From positions 868,001 through 932,000 of the forward strand of contig OZ037906.1 in NCBI GenBank assembly GCA_964035575.1: a DNA stretch of 64,000 nucleotides, in the 5' to 3' direction. The notes under the pieces were generated by a model. It saw only the letters and a list, made by a program, of their open reading frames with translations, did no database searches and was not told the DNA's origin. This stretch comes from Rhynchopus sp. YZ270_cl-10. Its lineage: Eukaryota; Euglenozoa; Diplonemea; Diplonemida; Diplonemidae. The position numbers and the translations under genes were made by a program. The stretch's first letter is position 1, and each line of letters opens with the position of its first letter. Shown here one piece after another: positions 42,411 through 52,998 of the stretch.

Positions 42411-42670
42411 GCAGTACAGGGATTCTATAGGCAATATTAGGGGGTATATTTCCAGGAAAAAAGCTGAAAAAGCGGGAAAAAACACCAAAAAAATCAGAAA
42501 AAAGTACGAAATAGTGCTCAAAAGTGTGTTTTTCGTGGTTTTGGGTGATTTTTTGGTGTTTTGGGGTGTTTTTTCGGGTTTTTCGCGGGTTTTTACAAAA
42601 AAAAGTGGTTTGGGACAGCAAAAACGGCCGGACGGACCCCCCTAACCCCCCCCCTACAGAATCCGTCCCT

Positions 42671-44223
42671 ATGAGTGAGGCATACTCTAGCTCCTCCGCC
42701 TCCCCTGCTTCTTCCTCCTCCTCTTCCTCCTCCTCCTCCTCCTCCTCAAGCGATGGCTACGGTTCAGACAATACCAATGATGAGGTGAATAAGGCTGCTC
42801 CCGCTTCTGCTTCTGCTGATGTTGATGCTCCTATTGATGCTACCCCTACGGGGAACCATCTTGCACCTCAGGTGACGTCGCCACTCTCAACGACGCAGTC
42901 GAGTTATGACTATGATGATTCGTCGTGTGATGAGAGGGAAGGTGCCGCAGCAGGGGATAGAGAGGGAGGCGAAGGAGGCGAGACGTCGGAGAGCAGTGAG
43001 AGCAGCGAGAGTGGGTTTTCGGATTCGGGTGAATCTGCTGATGCGGGGGCAGCGGAGGATGGTGATGAGGGTTCGTACAGCAGTGCGAGCCCGAGGGAGA
43101 GTCGGGCCTCCGAGCGGACTCCTGGAAAAGGAAAGGAGGGCGTAGGGGAGAAGCGGGCAGAAGCAGAGCGGAAGGGGGGAGGGGGAGGGGAGGAGCAGAG
43201 GCGAAGGAAGGCCCCGCTGCCGCGAAATATCACGCCACGGAACGCCTCGCGTAGCCCGCTCAGCACGTCAAGCAATCACAAAGACATGGCGTTGGTCACC
43301 TATGAGAACAGTCCAGAGAACGCGGCCTCCCCTGTTTCCACAAAGAAGGTCGATGTGCTCAACAGACGCAAAGAGTTGGAACGTCGGGTTGTTGTCAAAT
43401 GTGTACGCAAACCAGGCGAAGTCCCTGCAACACGGCTCCCCTCTACTGTAGTATGTCTTCTTTTTTGGAAAGATCGAAAAATCTATCGCAATTTTCCCAA
43501 AAAAAATAATGTCACAATTTCACTCCCTTTTCTCCAAACAGGAACCCTTCTGCGACGCAGTCACAAAGATGAAGGTCCGCACCGCACCTCCACGGGTACA
43601 GAAACCTGCAAAACGGAAGAACAACGATAAATACACTGTCCGCGTGACACATCCGAGGGGGATCGGGATCGAGCATATTAACAGCTCAACGGTCATTGCG
43701 CGTTGGAAGGAGCCGGAGAACGTGCCGGTCTCTTTGTGCGGGAAGCTGCACTACAAGGTGCGCATCAGTGGCGATGGGGGCAAAACGTTCCCAATGTCCT
43801 TTGTGACCCCCACAAGGGTGTGTGAAGTAACAAGCCTTGAGCCCAACCACAACTACCAGCTGATGGTCCTCAGTGTCGTCCTTGGCGAGGCTGCTGTCAT
43901 CCCTAAGAAGCACGCCGCAGTGCACTTCATCACCCGGCCACTCCCACAGCACGGATGCACATTAGCGCGAGACCCAGAATCTCGCTGTGCAAACGAATTT
44001 CCCCAGGTCGGACCAGGAAGGTATGGGAAAGAAAAGGATGGTTTTTTTGGATCCATCTAGTACACCGAACTCAAGTTTTTAGAAGAAAACAACAAAAGGT
44101 TAAAAATAGGAAATGAATCGAAAAAAAGTACTCAAATTGATCAAAAAAAAAAAAAAAATCCATTTCTACAGGCAAAGGTCACCCTTCTACAGCAAAATCC
44201 AGCTCCCGTCGTGGCTGAAATAA
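42671..44223 (+). CDS. Fibronectin type III protein with poly-Ser N-terminus
   Basis: Exons 42671-43450, 43542-44020 and 44172-44223 give 436 residues. Residues 1-200 are disordered: a poly-Ser run (encoded by TCC/TCT repeats), then acidic and basic stretches. Residues about 290-385 form one FN3 domain (INSSTVIARWKEPENVPV, LHYKVRISGDGGKTF, VTSLEPNHNYQLMVLSV). The last exon encodes a short SPFYSKIQLPSWLK end. No signal peptide, so it is probably intracellular and cytoskeletal. Introns start GTATGT and GTATGG. The candidate acceptor AG (42658-42659) lies only 13 bp from the right end of the 3.4-kb element, whose C-rich border forms part of the pyrimidine tract. Confidence 0.78.
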
Positions 44224-44592
44224 GCTAGAAATAGAACGCAGAATCATCAAAAAAGGAGGGGGGGTTTTTTTTTTGTGTAGTTCACCCCCTGATGTTCTCT
44301 AACTCGAAAGATTGGCCACGTTTTTTTCTCTTCTTTTTTTGGTCTAAAAACTCAAATTTTCCATTTTTCTAATTTCCCCCCCTCCCCCCCCATTGATCAT
44401 CCCCCGCCTGCTTTACAGCAGCGGAACACAAAAAAAAAAGGTAAAAATGCGCACCTCTCGGAGCGACTTCTCGATTACAACAACAAAAAATACATCCCCA
44501 AGATTGAACATAAGGCAAAATTCCCCCTACCACCTTCTCTCCCTTTCTTTTTAATCATTTTTTAATCATCAGAATCCACGAAATAGGACCAT
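44224..44592. other. Spacer with C-run and acceptor tract
   Basis: Homopolymer-rich; ends in CTCCCTTTCTTTTTAATC and ATCAG (AG 44571-44572), 20 nt before the next ATG. No module recognised. Confidence 0.5.
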
Positions 44593-47500
44593 ATGGTTGG
44601 GATCCACCCCCCGATACCGGTCATACCAAAGGTACACTGTTCACGAGAGAGTTTTGTATTATTTCATATCAACTTTTTTAACCTCAATTCTCTTCTTCTC
44701 CCCACTTTCCACAACACAACACAGCCAATGGAGGGGAGGGTTAGAGATGGCCAGAGGGGTGATACAGAGGAGAGAGTGCCGCTGTCGGTGAGGGAGGGGT
44801 TCCCTTTGCAGGCGATGCCGTCTGCGCGCACAACATCGTCGATGGCGCTGTCGGACTCGCCGACACATGCCCCACACTCCCCAGACAAACCCTCCATCCC
44901 CTCCCTCACGCTGCCCACATCCCCCGAGCAGCGCTCCAACCCTCTCTTCTACGCCGCTAGCGGTGGCGGTGTCTCCATGCTCAGTGCAGGCACCTACACA
45001 ACAAGCAGCACCGCTCGGTCCGATGAAGGGGGAGGAACCGGAACCGGGACCTTCCCCACTGAGCAGAAGACCCACCCGGGGACTATCGCTTCAGGTATGT
45101 TTCATCCCCCCCCCTACCGCGCTGATTTTTTCTCATATATATTTCATAAGAATAACTAACATCAACACACAGCGGCACTCCGCAGCCGTCCCCCCGGCGC
45201 TCCTTCAAGCGAAGAGGAGGAGGACAACAGCAGTCCCGCTCTGCTACGCGACCTGAGTAATATACAACGGCATGAGAGCACATCGACACTCTCGAAAGCG
45301 CACCCAGGGGAGCGCGATGAGGAGGAGTCAACTCAGTCGGAGGGCGCGACAACCGCCTCACGGTCGCCACAGCAGGACGGCCTGGGCGCAGTGTTCCAGC
45401 TAGCAAAGGACCTCGCCTGGTGGCACGACAACGCGGACGACGAAGGCAACCAGACCGACCGTCGCGTCAAATTCGACCTCGAAGCTGTCGCAGAGCTGAG
45501 CACGAACAGTACACATGGTGTCGCAACGGAGAGGTTTGCGGAGAGCTCTGAAACAGATGGCAACATATCGCATCGACCGAGAATGGCGGATATGACAATA
45601 GGTGGAATGCGTGTCAGCGACGTGGAGTCAGCTTCGGAGGAGTCAAGCGACGGGCCGGAGCTGCTCCCCCCGCCCGCAACGTTGAGTCTCGCTGCCGTGC
45701 ACGGCTCTCCTGCAAGGGAAAGGGGTGATGTCTACCGTTCCGGCAGTGCCGGCGATATGTTCGCCTCCCGCCCAGAACACCCCGGAAGCGACGCTGAGTA
45801 CAGCGCATCAAGCTTCCCCCACCAATTCTCCTCGCAATCCTCCGGCCCTCCTCGCCCCCCCACCGGACAAAAACTCCACGGCCTGCTCCCACGCCGCAGC
45901 AGCGGGTCTGACGGTGGCGGCTCCTTCCGTGGCTCGATGAACGGCAGGATGATGTCTGCTGTCGCTTCCAAAAAAATTACACGGGAAGATTTGGACCTTG
46001 CGTCGTCAGGCTGGCTGACCCGCGACTACATCATGCACACCCAAGGGGATGAGCTGGTGAGCAAGCTTGGTGCCTTGGTGGGGATTGCTGAGCTGCCGAT
46101 GTCGGAGCAGGTTGTGGTGTTGGAGAAGCTTCTTGCGGCGACGGGGGGGGAGAAGGTTTCGGCAAAGGTACCACTTCCACCTAGCCCAAATGCCCAACGC
46201 CAACGCCTCGCGGGCAATCCCTTTGTCCCTCAAGCAGAAGCGAAGAAACGTCGCCTCCGCAAGAAATCCAGCTCCGCATGCTCGCCTACACACACCCCTG
46301 CCAGCGGCACCCCAACCACCACCAGCAGCCTCGATGCGACTGCACGACCACAAAAGCATGCGTCCCCTGTTTTCGACTCCGCATCGTCAGCATCAGCATC
46401 CGCAGCGGAAGACCCGATTTCGATCAAACCTGTTGTCCTGACAGACCCAACCCTCAGCGACATTGACGCAGAGGAATACACAGCACTCCCTATAGCAGAC
46501 GCATTTTGCTCTAGAAAGCGTGATTTTGTGAGCGCAAACAAAAAGGGGTTGATCATAGGGGTGACATATGAAAGGCTGTTGGGGGACCCTAATGCGCCGC
46601 CGTCAAGGTTGTCGTTGCCTAGAGCAGATGTGGAGGATGCGGTGCAGAAGGCAGAATGGATGCTGCAGTCAGGTGGTGCGGCGACCAAGGTGTTGCTTGA
46701 GTCCCCTATGCCCGAACCGTATACAAGGGATGCTTGCGTGGCGTGGGAAAGAGAACAGCCTACTGCATCCAATATCAATCTCGCGTTAGATCTATTAGTC
46801 TCCGGGTGCATGGCAGGTGACGTGCTTTATCTTATTATCACCGGGCGGCCAGGAGGGTTGGTAGGAAGTTCTGGTCTAACCCCCTGCGATACGCACACTG
46901 AAATCCCTTCGTCCACGTTTGAGTCGATTTTTGCAAGGATTCCGAAGGGGTGTGTTTTGTATGTGGTGTGCGATTTGCATCCGGCAGCGTCGCCGGTTGG
47001 TCTGTTGCGGCATACCTTGGTGCATGGTGGTGCGAAAGGGGCGATTGAAGCAGTCAGTTTAAAGGAAGCGTTAAAAGGAGACGGGGCTGCGCACGTTGCG
47101 CTTTGTGCAGATGCGTTGGAGAAGAAGTTGACGTATCCGTCGCCGTTTCATTCATATCAGAGTGCAGGGCTCGTTGTGTTGTTGGGCGCACTGTTGCCAA
47201 AGTCATGTGAACGTGATGGATGTCCTTCCAAGGTTGCAGCAGTGGCGAAGAGTATCGTAGAAGCAGTGACGGTGGCACCTTCACCATGTCTGGGAACGCT
47301 TTTGTCTACAATGGCGTTTTGGTTCGAAAGGGATAGGGTGCAAGGAGAAGGGGTGCCAGTTCCGTTTGTTACATCGTACCATAATGTGGGTGCATGGAAG
47401 GACTATTTTTTGCTGCAAACGAAGAGTACGCTTAGTGCGCAGGCGTCTAGGGTGATTGCGGCGAATCCGGCGTTGCATGCGCAGACAGAATCATTGAATG

Positions 47501-48765
47501 CACAGCGTACTGCACAGCAGCCTCCACCTACACCCGAGACGCCTCCGACCAGCGTGGTGCGAAATGGTGAATCCGCGCTCCCGAAGAAGGCGCAGTTGAT
47601 GCTTCCCCAAGCCTTAGATGCATCGCAGAATTGTCCGCATACACCGGATTCTTGGGCGCTTTCACCCCAAACCGCTTCCTGTGGAGTAGGGTCGACGTTG
47701 AAGGTGACAGAGCACGAAATAATGTTTACACCTCCGACAGAGTGCGATGCGGCATCTCTGAGAGGGTTGTCGTCATTGACGGATATGCAGGGAGCAAAGG
47801 AGCAGAGTAGGTCACCTTCAACGATGTCCAGCCCAAGAGGCACTGAAGGGGAGGTGGTGTTGACGGCAGACAATCGTCCCTCCTTTTCTCCGATGCGTCC
47901 GAGCAAACGGGGTGTCCAGGAGGTTCCAAGCCCGTCGTCGGTGCAGACCGCTTCGTCTCAAGACGTTGCCATCGCAGTTGCTTCTCCAGGTAGTAGTGTC
48001 TCCTCCCGGCATGTTTCCTTTCCTCCCCCACAGCCGCTCTGTACTGCAGAGTTTCTGCCAAGCAAAAGCAGGGCACCTCTTGCGGTGCCCCCTGGACCTC
48101 CGGTGCGTGGACCTACACCTCCGAAGACGAGAAAGCCGCAGGATTATTTTGCTACATCACCCTACAACAATCTTGGAAAGCGAGACTCTTCGAGACAGAG
48201 CTGGCAGATCCCGCCTTCGGTGCACAAAGGTCCCCCCTCCACCTCCTCCGCCTCCGCCTCCTCGCATCCGGTACGAGAGGAAGGTAGCGCATCTCAAGCC
48301 GCCCCCTCTGCACCTTACACGCCATGGAGTGATAGTACCGTGTTTGCGCAGGTTGATCGGAGTCGTAAGACCATTCGTACTCCGGCGCCAGATGGGGGAG
48401 GGGGAGGAGGGGGAGGGGGGAGGATGCAAACAAAACAGTCCGGGGTAACTGCGAAGAGGCAGCAGGCGTTCTGGGATTTGCCGGCAAGGTTTGATGTGGC
48501 GTCGTTGTATGAAAAGACGGTTCCGGAGGAGCCGTCGGATTCGGAAGGGGAGGGGGAGAGGGAGGAGCGCTGGAGCTCGCGGAGGGGTGGTGCGCAGAAG
48601 GCGCCCCTCCGCAGCGAGACTGCAAGCACGCAGGAGACCTCGTATTACTCCGAAAGCGGGGCCACGACGACGTCGGGTGAAACGTCTGTTCGTTCGTCGG
48701 TGACTACTTCGAGTGGAGGCTCTCAGGAATCGTCCTACCGGTCTGCAAGGCGGCCGTTTTGGTGA
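44593..48765 (+). CDS. Large protein with inactive metacaspase-like domain
   Basis: Exons 44593-44631, 44725-45094 and 45173-48765 (phases 0 and 1) give 1333 residues. Most is disordered and Ser/Pro-rich. Residues about 590-810 align with the C14 caspase-hemoglobinase fold: KKGLIIGVTYERLLGDPNAP at strand 1; NINLALDLLVSGCMAGDVLY then LIITGRPGG, where active enzymes have SGHGG; and GCVLYVVCDLHPAASPVG, where they have DSCHSG. Both catalytic His (now Arg) and Cys are gone, so it is a pseudo-protease. Pseudometacaspases are known in trypanosomes. The C-terminus has a poly-Gly/Arg stretch and Ser/Thr-rich tail. The 13-residue first exon is the weakest part; translation could begin at ATG 44728 instead. 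Confidence 0.75.
44632..44680 (+). repeat. Module C copy at a 5' splice site
   Basis: GTACACTGTTCACGAGAGAG, then TTTTGTATTATTTCATATCA; its first bases are the proposed intron donor (intron 44632-44724). Confidence 0.65.
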
Positions 48766-48929
48766 TATGCAGATTTCTGGATAATTCCGAATTTTTTTTT
48801 TTTTTTTTTTGGGGACGAAGAGAGAGACTTTCTTATACCGTAACAATAGTGGGTAAGTAATGTGGTTGGGGAGTGTGTAATAGTATTACGGTCAACTATT
48901 GTTACGATGACGATGATATTTTTCTTGGA

Positions 48930-48985
48930 TGGAGCCGTATAGAACGTCGTTGTACTTTCTTGATTTGAAAGTAAATGAAAATGTT
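48930..48985 (+). repeat. Module D copy
   Basis: GATGGAGCCGTATAGAACGTC, then ACTTTC/GAAAGT stem and AAATGAAAATG with a T-run. The upstream block matches 54845. Confidence 0.6.
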
Positions 48986-49055
48986 CTTGTTTTTTTTACC
49001 GTGTCACTTCAAAACCCTAAGATGTTGTCCGCGAGACCATTCATCAACTTTTAAA

Positions 49056-49100
49056 GGTACAAGAGTGTCATGTCAAGAGTGGAGCTTTGTATTTCAAAAC
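49056..49100 (+). repeat. Module C copy, diverged
   Basis: GGTACAAGAGTGTCATGTCAA, then GAGCTTTGTATTTCAAAAC. Confidence 0.5.
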
Positions 49101-49316
49101 ATATTCGCTTTCTTGGACCTGCCCCGGTTTGATGTACCGACCTTCCGCAAAGGGGGAAGGCCGCAGTCGAATTCGTTGGTGTATACAATAGTCCACAAGA
49201 ATGCCACTTTTTTTTTTGGCGATGTATTTGTGAGGGTGATAATATTATGTAGAGCGTGTCACTTCAATAACCTGACGGCTTCGTCCGGTTTACAAACCTT
49301 TCTTTTTTTATAAAAC

Positions 49317-49421
49317 CAGGGCTATTTCTAAATATGGGGGAAAATCCAAAAATGGGCAGTTTTTTTTGTCCACTTTCATCCAAAAATCAAGGACCGAGAC
49401 TGATGTTTAGAAATAGCCCTG
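49317..49421. mobile_element. 105-bp hAT-like MITE
   Basis: Perfect 16-bp TIRs CAGGGCTATTTCTAAA (49317-49332) and complement (49406-49421). Flanking 8-mers TATAAAAC and TATAAGAC differ at one base, fitting an 8-bp target duplication. CAGGG ends plus 8-bp duplication are hAT hallmarks. Confidence 0.72.
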
Positions 49422-49644
49422 TATAAGACCCCCCTAGAATTTTTTTTTTCCCCCAATCCCCTTTTTTTGTAGTAGAAATAAGCTGATAGATCAACACAAA
49501 ATAAACGATTTCTTCCCTCCCCCCCTTTTCAAATTTCCGCAAAGAATCAACTCAAAAAACCCCCCCCCCCCCCCCCCTCAAAGCACCAACACCAGATCTC
49601 CCTCTCTCTCTTCTCTCTTCCCTTTTCCCTCTCCCCAAAAAAAA

Positions 49645-52512
49645 ATGAACAAAGCACCAAAACGACGTCATGAGAAGGAGAAGATGAGAGTTGTGGTGCG
49701 TGTACGGGCGAGAGAGGTGGGGGAGGAGGAGGGGACGGATTGTATTTTTGCGAATGGGAACACAGCAACAGCACTTGCAGCCGCGGGGGAGATGTTCTCT
49801 GCGAACTTCGACGCCGTCTTTGGCCAGCAGAGCACACAGGCAGAGGTGTTCACTTCCGTGGCACCTCTTGTAGACTCTTGGGTGGATGGCTACCATGCGT
49901 GCGTCTTTGCATACGGACAAACATGCAGTGGCAAGACATACACCATGCTTGGTGCGGACGGCGGCAAAGTTGCTCACCTTGACGGTATCATTCCCCAGGT
50001 AGCTGACCGTGTCTTCGACACCATTGCGCGCGAGGAAGCGCAGTTCACCGCCCTCTTCGGGAACACCTGCCAGTCACAGTACAAACTCCGTGCCTCCTAT
50101 GTAGAAGTCTACAATAACGACGTTCGAGATCTTCTGGGGAACAGTGCGACACCGCAGATCCTTCAGGTAAAAGAAAACGCTGCGGGGGATGTGTTTGTGG
50201 ATGGATGTAAGGAGGTGGATTTGGAGTGCACGAAGGATATTGTGAGGTTGATTAAAAGGGGTGCGGAGCGGAGGAGGACGGGGAGGACGAATATGAATGT
50301 GCATTCCTCGCGGTCGCATGCGGTGTTGAAGCTGACGTTGGAGCATCGGTGGAGGGATGCGGGGGATGGTGCGCGGCAGTACCGTTGCAAGGCATCCCAC
50401 CTCAACCTAGTTGACCTCGCTGGAAGTGAGCGGCAGCACCGCACCGCAAACACCGACGTTGCCTTTCGTGAAAGCGTCAGCATCAACACCGGCCTCCTCG
50501 CCCTTGGCAACGTTCTCGCTTCCTTAGGTGGAGATAAAGGCCGTGGTCGTGAACACATTCCATACCGTGACTCTGCCCTCACCAGGCTCCTCCAAAATTC
50601 CTTAGGCGGCGGGAGTCGTACCCTCATGCTAGCATGTGTCAGTCCTTCTGCCTGCAATATGGACGAAGCCTTAGGTACACTGAGATATGCAAGGGGAACA
50701 ATGAGCATCGAGGTGGCACCGCGTCAGCACATTGCAGTGGTGGAAGAGGAGGCGGGAGCGATGGACGGCGATGTGGAGGACCCAGAGGAGTATCTAGGGC
50801 GGCGGTGTGAGTGGGTGGATACCGCGCATCATGGCCCGGTCTTTGCGCGTTGTGTTGGCAACCCGACGGATCCTTTGATTCTCTTTGTTCATGGATCCGG
50901 GCCAAATAATAGCTCTGTATGGTGGAATGGGTTGATCCACGAATTGGCGCTGACTTCCGCGACGTCGTATCTGTACGTGGCGATTGATTGTCCTGGGTAC
51001 GGACTCTCCGTGGGGGATAAACAAACGATTCGATCAGAGCCTGGTGCGTTTTTGTTAGATGTGATTCGTTCATTGGGTCGTCGTAAAGCATATGCACTCT
51101 GCGGTTCAAGTCAAGGCAGTTGCGCTACGTTCAATGCAGTGTTGGAATGCCCCAACCTCGCAGAATATATTGTAGTGATGGATCCCGTAGGGCATGATGT
51201 GTTCAGGTATAAGAACATCACCCAGCCGTCGCTTCTCATATTTGATACAGAGGATGCAGGGCACCCTGTTAAGGTAGGGCGTTGGATGCGGGATGCACTC
51301 CCCAATCCTCACTATTTTGAGTTCAGCGCCAAAACCGAACCATATTGGCATGTCGACAACATGGCGGGAAGGATGCTGGGGATGTTCAAATCGTATGCCA
51401 CAAAGGGCGCCGATCTGGTGGCAACCACAAACGTCACCTCTATAATGACCCGGGTCGCTGGGGGTATTGTGAAATGGTGTGAGGCTGGAGGGTCTGGGCG
51501 TGCCACGAAACAGATAGAGGAAGGTCTGCTGGCATCTCCTTCGAGCTTTGTTCAGGAGCTTCTCCGGGAAAATGAGGCCGCATCTCGGGCGCTGGACGGA
51601 CACAGCCACACCACGGACGAATGGGTTATCACCGCAGACACCCACCAGGGACGTGTTTTCTATGTAAACAAACGCACAGGAGACAGCACCTTCACGCCAC
51701 CACGCAATGCACGTCTCGTCTACGATGCAGGCCTGCAGGTTGCGGGGGGAGGAGAAGGGACGGATCTCTTTGCAGAGGAGGAGGACACCCAAGAGGAGGT
51801 CGAGAGCGACGCAGCCCGCGACGCACGCCTCGCAGCAGAGCAGTGTGAAGAGACCTGCGGGGTGTGTGCGGACCTCCTGTGGGAGCCGCTCCGCTTTGCC
51901 GTCTGCAGGCACGTCCTCTGCACGATGTGCCACACACGGTGTCTCGTGAAGTACTCAAAGATGTGCCCAATATGCGACACCCCTTCTACAACAGAAAAGA
52001 GCGAAGCACATATGAAGCACCTTACAGCGACAGTAGATGGGTCGCGTCTGGAGCAGCGCGAAAAGAGACATCATAAGGAAGTAGACGAGCGGGCCCGTGC
52101 AAGCCGGGTTATTGTAGAGTACGGCAACACAGCTGTCGGTGTGAGTGGGGAATGCTACACAGTGAAGGCGTATGTGAAGGTCGCCAAGGCAGAGCGTGGC
52201 TCGCGCAGCAAGGTGTCCCTGAGCGGTGCGATAAAGACAGCAGAGTTCAACATCAACCCACGCTACCCCAAGGCCGCAGTGAAGGTGACCACTGCACCCT
52301 TCACCCTCGAGCGCACAATGATCTCCAAATTCCCCTGCCACATGACAGTCAAATGGGCAGACACCACCCTAGCCCCCGTCCTCATCCCCTATTACGTCGC
52401 CCACGAAGCAAAAACCGCGCGATTTGTGTCAGTTTCGGTAACCGGTGCACCTACCCAATCCGTGAAGACGCCTGTAAAGGTAGAGGGGAAATACCCTGAG
52501 GTGTATCTCTGA
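49645..52512 (+). CDS. Kinesin motor - alpha/beta hydrolase - RING fusion
   Basis: 955 residues, one uninterrupted exon. Residues 15-355 form an intact kinesin motor: P-loop GQTCSGKT, switch I NVHSSRSH, switch II LVDLAGSE, and NTGLLALGNVLASL with HIPYRDSALTRLLQNSLGG. Residues about 395-590 form an alpha/beta-hydrolase domain: ILFVHGSGPNNSSVWW (oxyanion loop), DCPGYGLS, nucleophile elbow GSSQGS, acid candidate in LIFDTEDAGHP; ABHD14/CIB-like by eye. About 658-690 is a WW-like segment (DEWVITADTHQGRVFYVNKR) with the second Trp replaced by Phe. About 739-781 is a C3HC4 RING (CGVC...CRHVLCTMCHTRC...CPIC). A beta-rich C-terminus follows. All three enzymatic sites look functional, suggesting a microtubule motor carrying a hydrolase and ubiquitin ligase. 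No coiled coil is evident. Confidence 0.93.
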   Translation: MNKAPKRRHEKEKMRVVVRVRAREVGEEEGTDCIFANGNTATALAAAGEMFSANFDAVFGQQSTQAEVFTSVAPLVDSWVDGYHACVFAYGQTCSGKTYTMLGADGGKVAHLDGIIPQVADRVFDTIAREEAQFTALFGNTCQSQYKLRASYVEVYNNDVRDLLGNSATPQILQVKENAAGDVFVDGCKEVDLECTKDIVRLIKRGAERRRTGRTNMNVHSSRSHAVLKLTLEHRWRDAGDGARQYRCKASHLNLVDLAGSERQHRTANTDVAFRESVSINTGLLALGNVLASLGGDKGRGREHIPYRDSALTRLLQNSLGGGSRTLMLACVSPSACNMDEALGTLRYARGTMSIEVAPRQHIAVVEEEAGAMDGDVEDPEEYLGRRCEWVDTAHHGPVFARCVGNPTDPLILFVHGSGPNNSSVWWNGLIHELALTSATSYLYVAIDCPGYGLSVGDKQTIRSEPGAFLLDVIRSLGRRKAYALCGSSQGSCATFNAVLECPNLAEYIVVMDPVGHDVFRYKNITQPSLLIFDTEDAGHPVKVGRWMRDALPNPHYFEFSAKTEPYWHVDNMAGRMLGMFKSYATKGADLVATTNVTSIMTRVAGGIVKWCEAGGSGRATKQIEEGLLASPSSFVQELLRENEAASRALDGHSHTTDEWVITADTHQGRVFYVNKRTGDSTFTPPRNARLVYDAGLQVAGGGEGTDLFAEEEDTQEEVESDAARDARLAAEQCEETCGVCADLLWEPLRFAVCRHVLCTMCHTRCLVKYSKMCPICDTPSTTEKSEAHMKHLTATVDGSRLEQREKRHHKEVDERARASRVIVEYGNTAVGVSGECYTVKAYVKVAKAERGSRSKVSLSGAIKTAEFNINPRYPKAAVKVTTAPFTLERTMISKFPCHMTVKWADTTLAPVLIPYYVAHEAKTARFVSVSVTGAPTQSVKTPVKVEGKYPEVYL

Positions 52513-52773
52513 ATGTGCAAATGGAAAAATATGGTAAAGGCGCACTACATCTGCACCTTCCGTACAAAAATGGTAAGCGGCGGACACTACCCTGGGTTCC
52601 TCGTCGGGAGTGTCGACGCAAAAAAGGGGTGAAGACGTGTCTGTGCTCTGTTCCCGAATAGATGAAAACAAATAAAATGCGAGATTATTTTTTTTGGCCA
52701 CTTTTTCCTAGCTTTGGTCTGTTTGGTTCCACGATTACGATAGTGGTAACGGTGTGTGCATGAAAGGCACACA

Positions 52774-52815
52774 CATGCACGAGAGGGCCCAGGCTCATAT
52801 TACCAACTTGTCTTT
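52774..52815 (+). repeat. Module A variant
   Basis: ATGCACGAGAGGGCCCAGGC, then TCATATTACCAACTTGTC; loop intact, stem shortened. Confidence 0.52.
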
Positions 52816-52998
52816 TATTTCAACTTTCCCTTTTTGTTACATGCTGCACATGCTCCGTCATTCAATCTGTTGTTTGAAATACTTCATATCTTTACCTGTC
52901 ATAGGGTATACGGACCTGCAACAATCTTTCCCCCTAGGCTATTTCCCCCCTGTGTAGTGTAGTCATTCAAACAGTCTTCACTATCCTTTTGTCTCTTG

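Larger units (their letters stand above)
39211..42645. mobile_element. 3.4-kb non-autonomous TIR DNA element
   Basis: Left end TTAGGGGGGTCC then TTTGCTGTCCCAAACC (to about 39270). The right end, read on the other strand from 42645, gives the same two blocks in order, separated by a shorter spacer, and then a T-run. Both outer flanks are nine C followed by T, a possible 9-10 bp target duplication. Contents: a segment duplicated at 39501 and 41697, a tandem array (39672-40909), a small region with ORFs near 41116-41332 and a 120-residue ORF at 42048. No transposase is recognised. The target duplication size would suit Mutator-like elements, but that is speculative. Confidence 0.68.
48766..49644. 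other. Spacer with modules D, C and a MITE
   Basis: No gene. After the MITE, a C17 run and the tract CACCAACACCAG (AG 49594-49595) followed by CT-rich leader lead to the next ATG. Confidence 0.6.

Noticed and set aside
39211-42645. Retroelement or large viral-type element
   Set aside because: No reverse transcriptase, integrase, capsid or polymerase motif is visible in any frame; ends are inverted, not direct, repeats.
42671-48765. FN3 protein and metacaspase-like protein as one gene
   Set aside because: The FN3 gene has a natural last exon ending at 44223, and a fresh pyrimidine tract with AG precedes 44593; no phase-compatible junction joins them.
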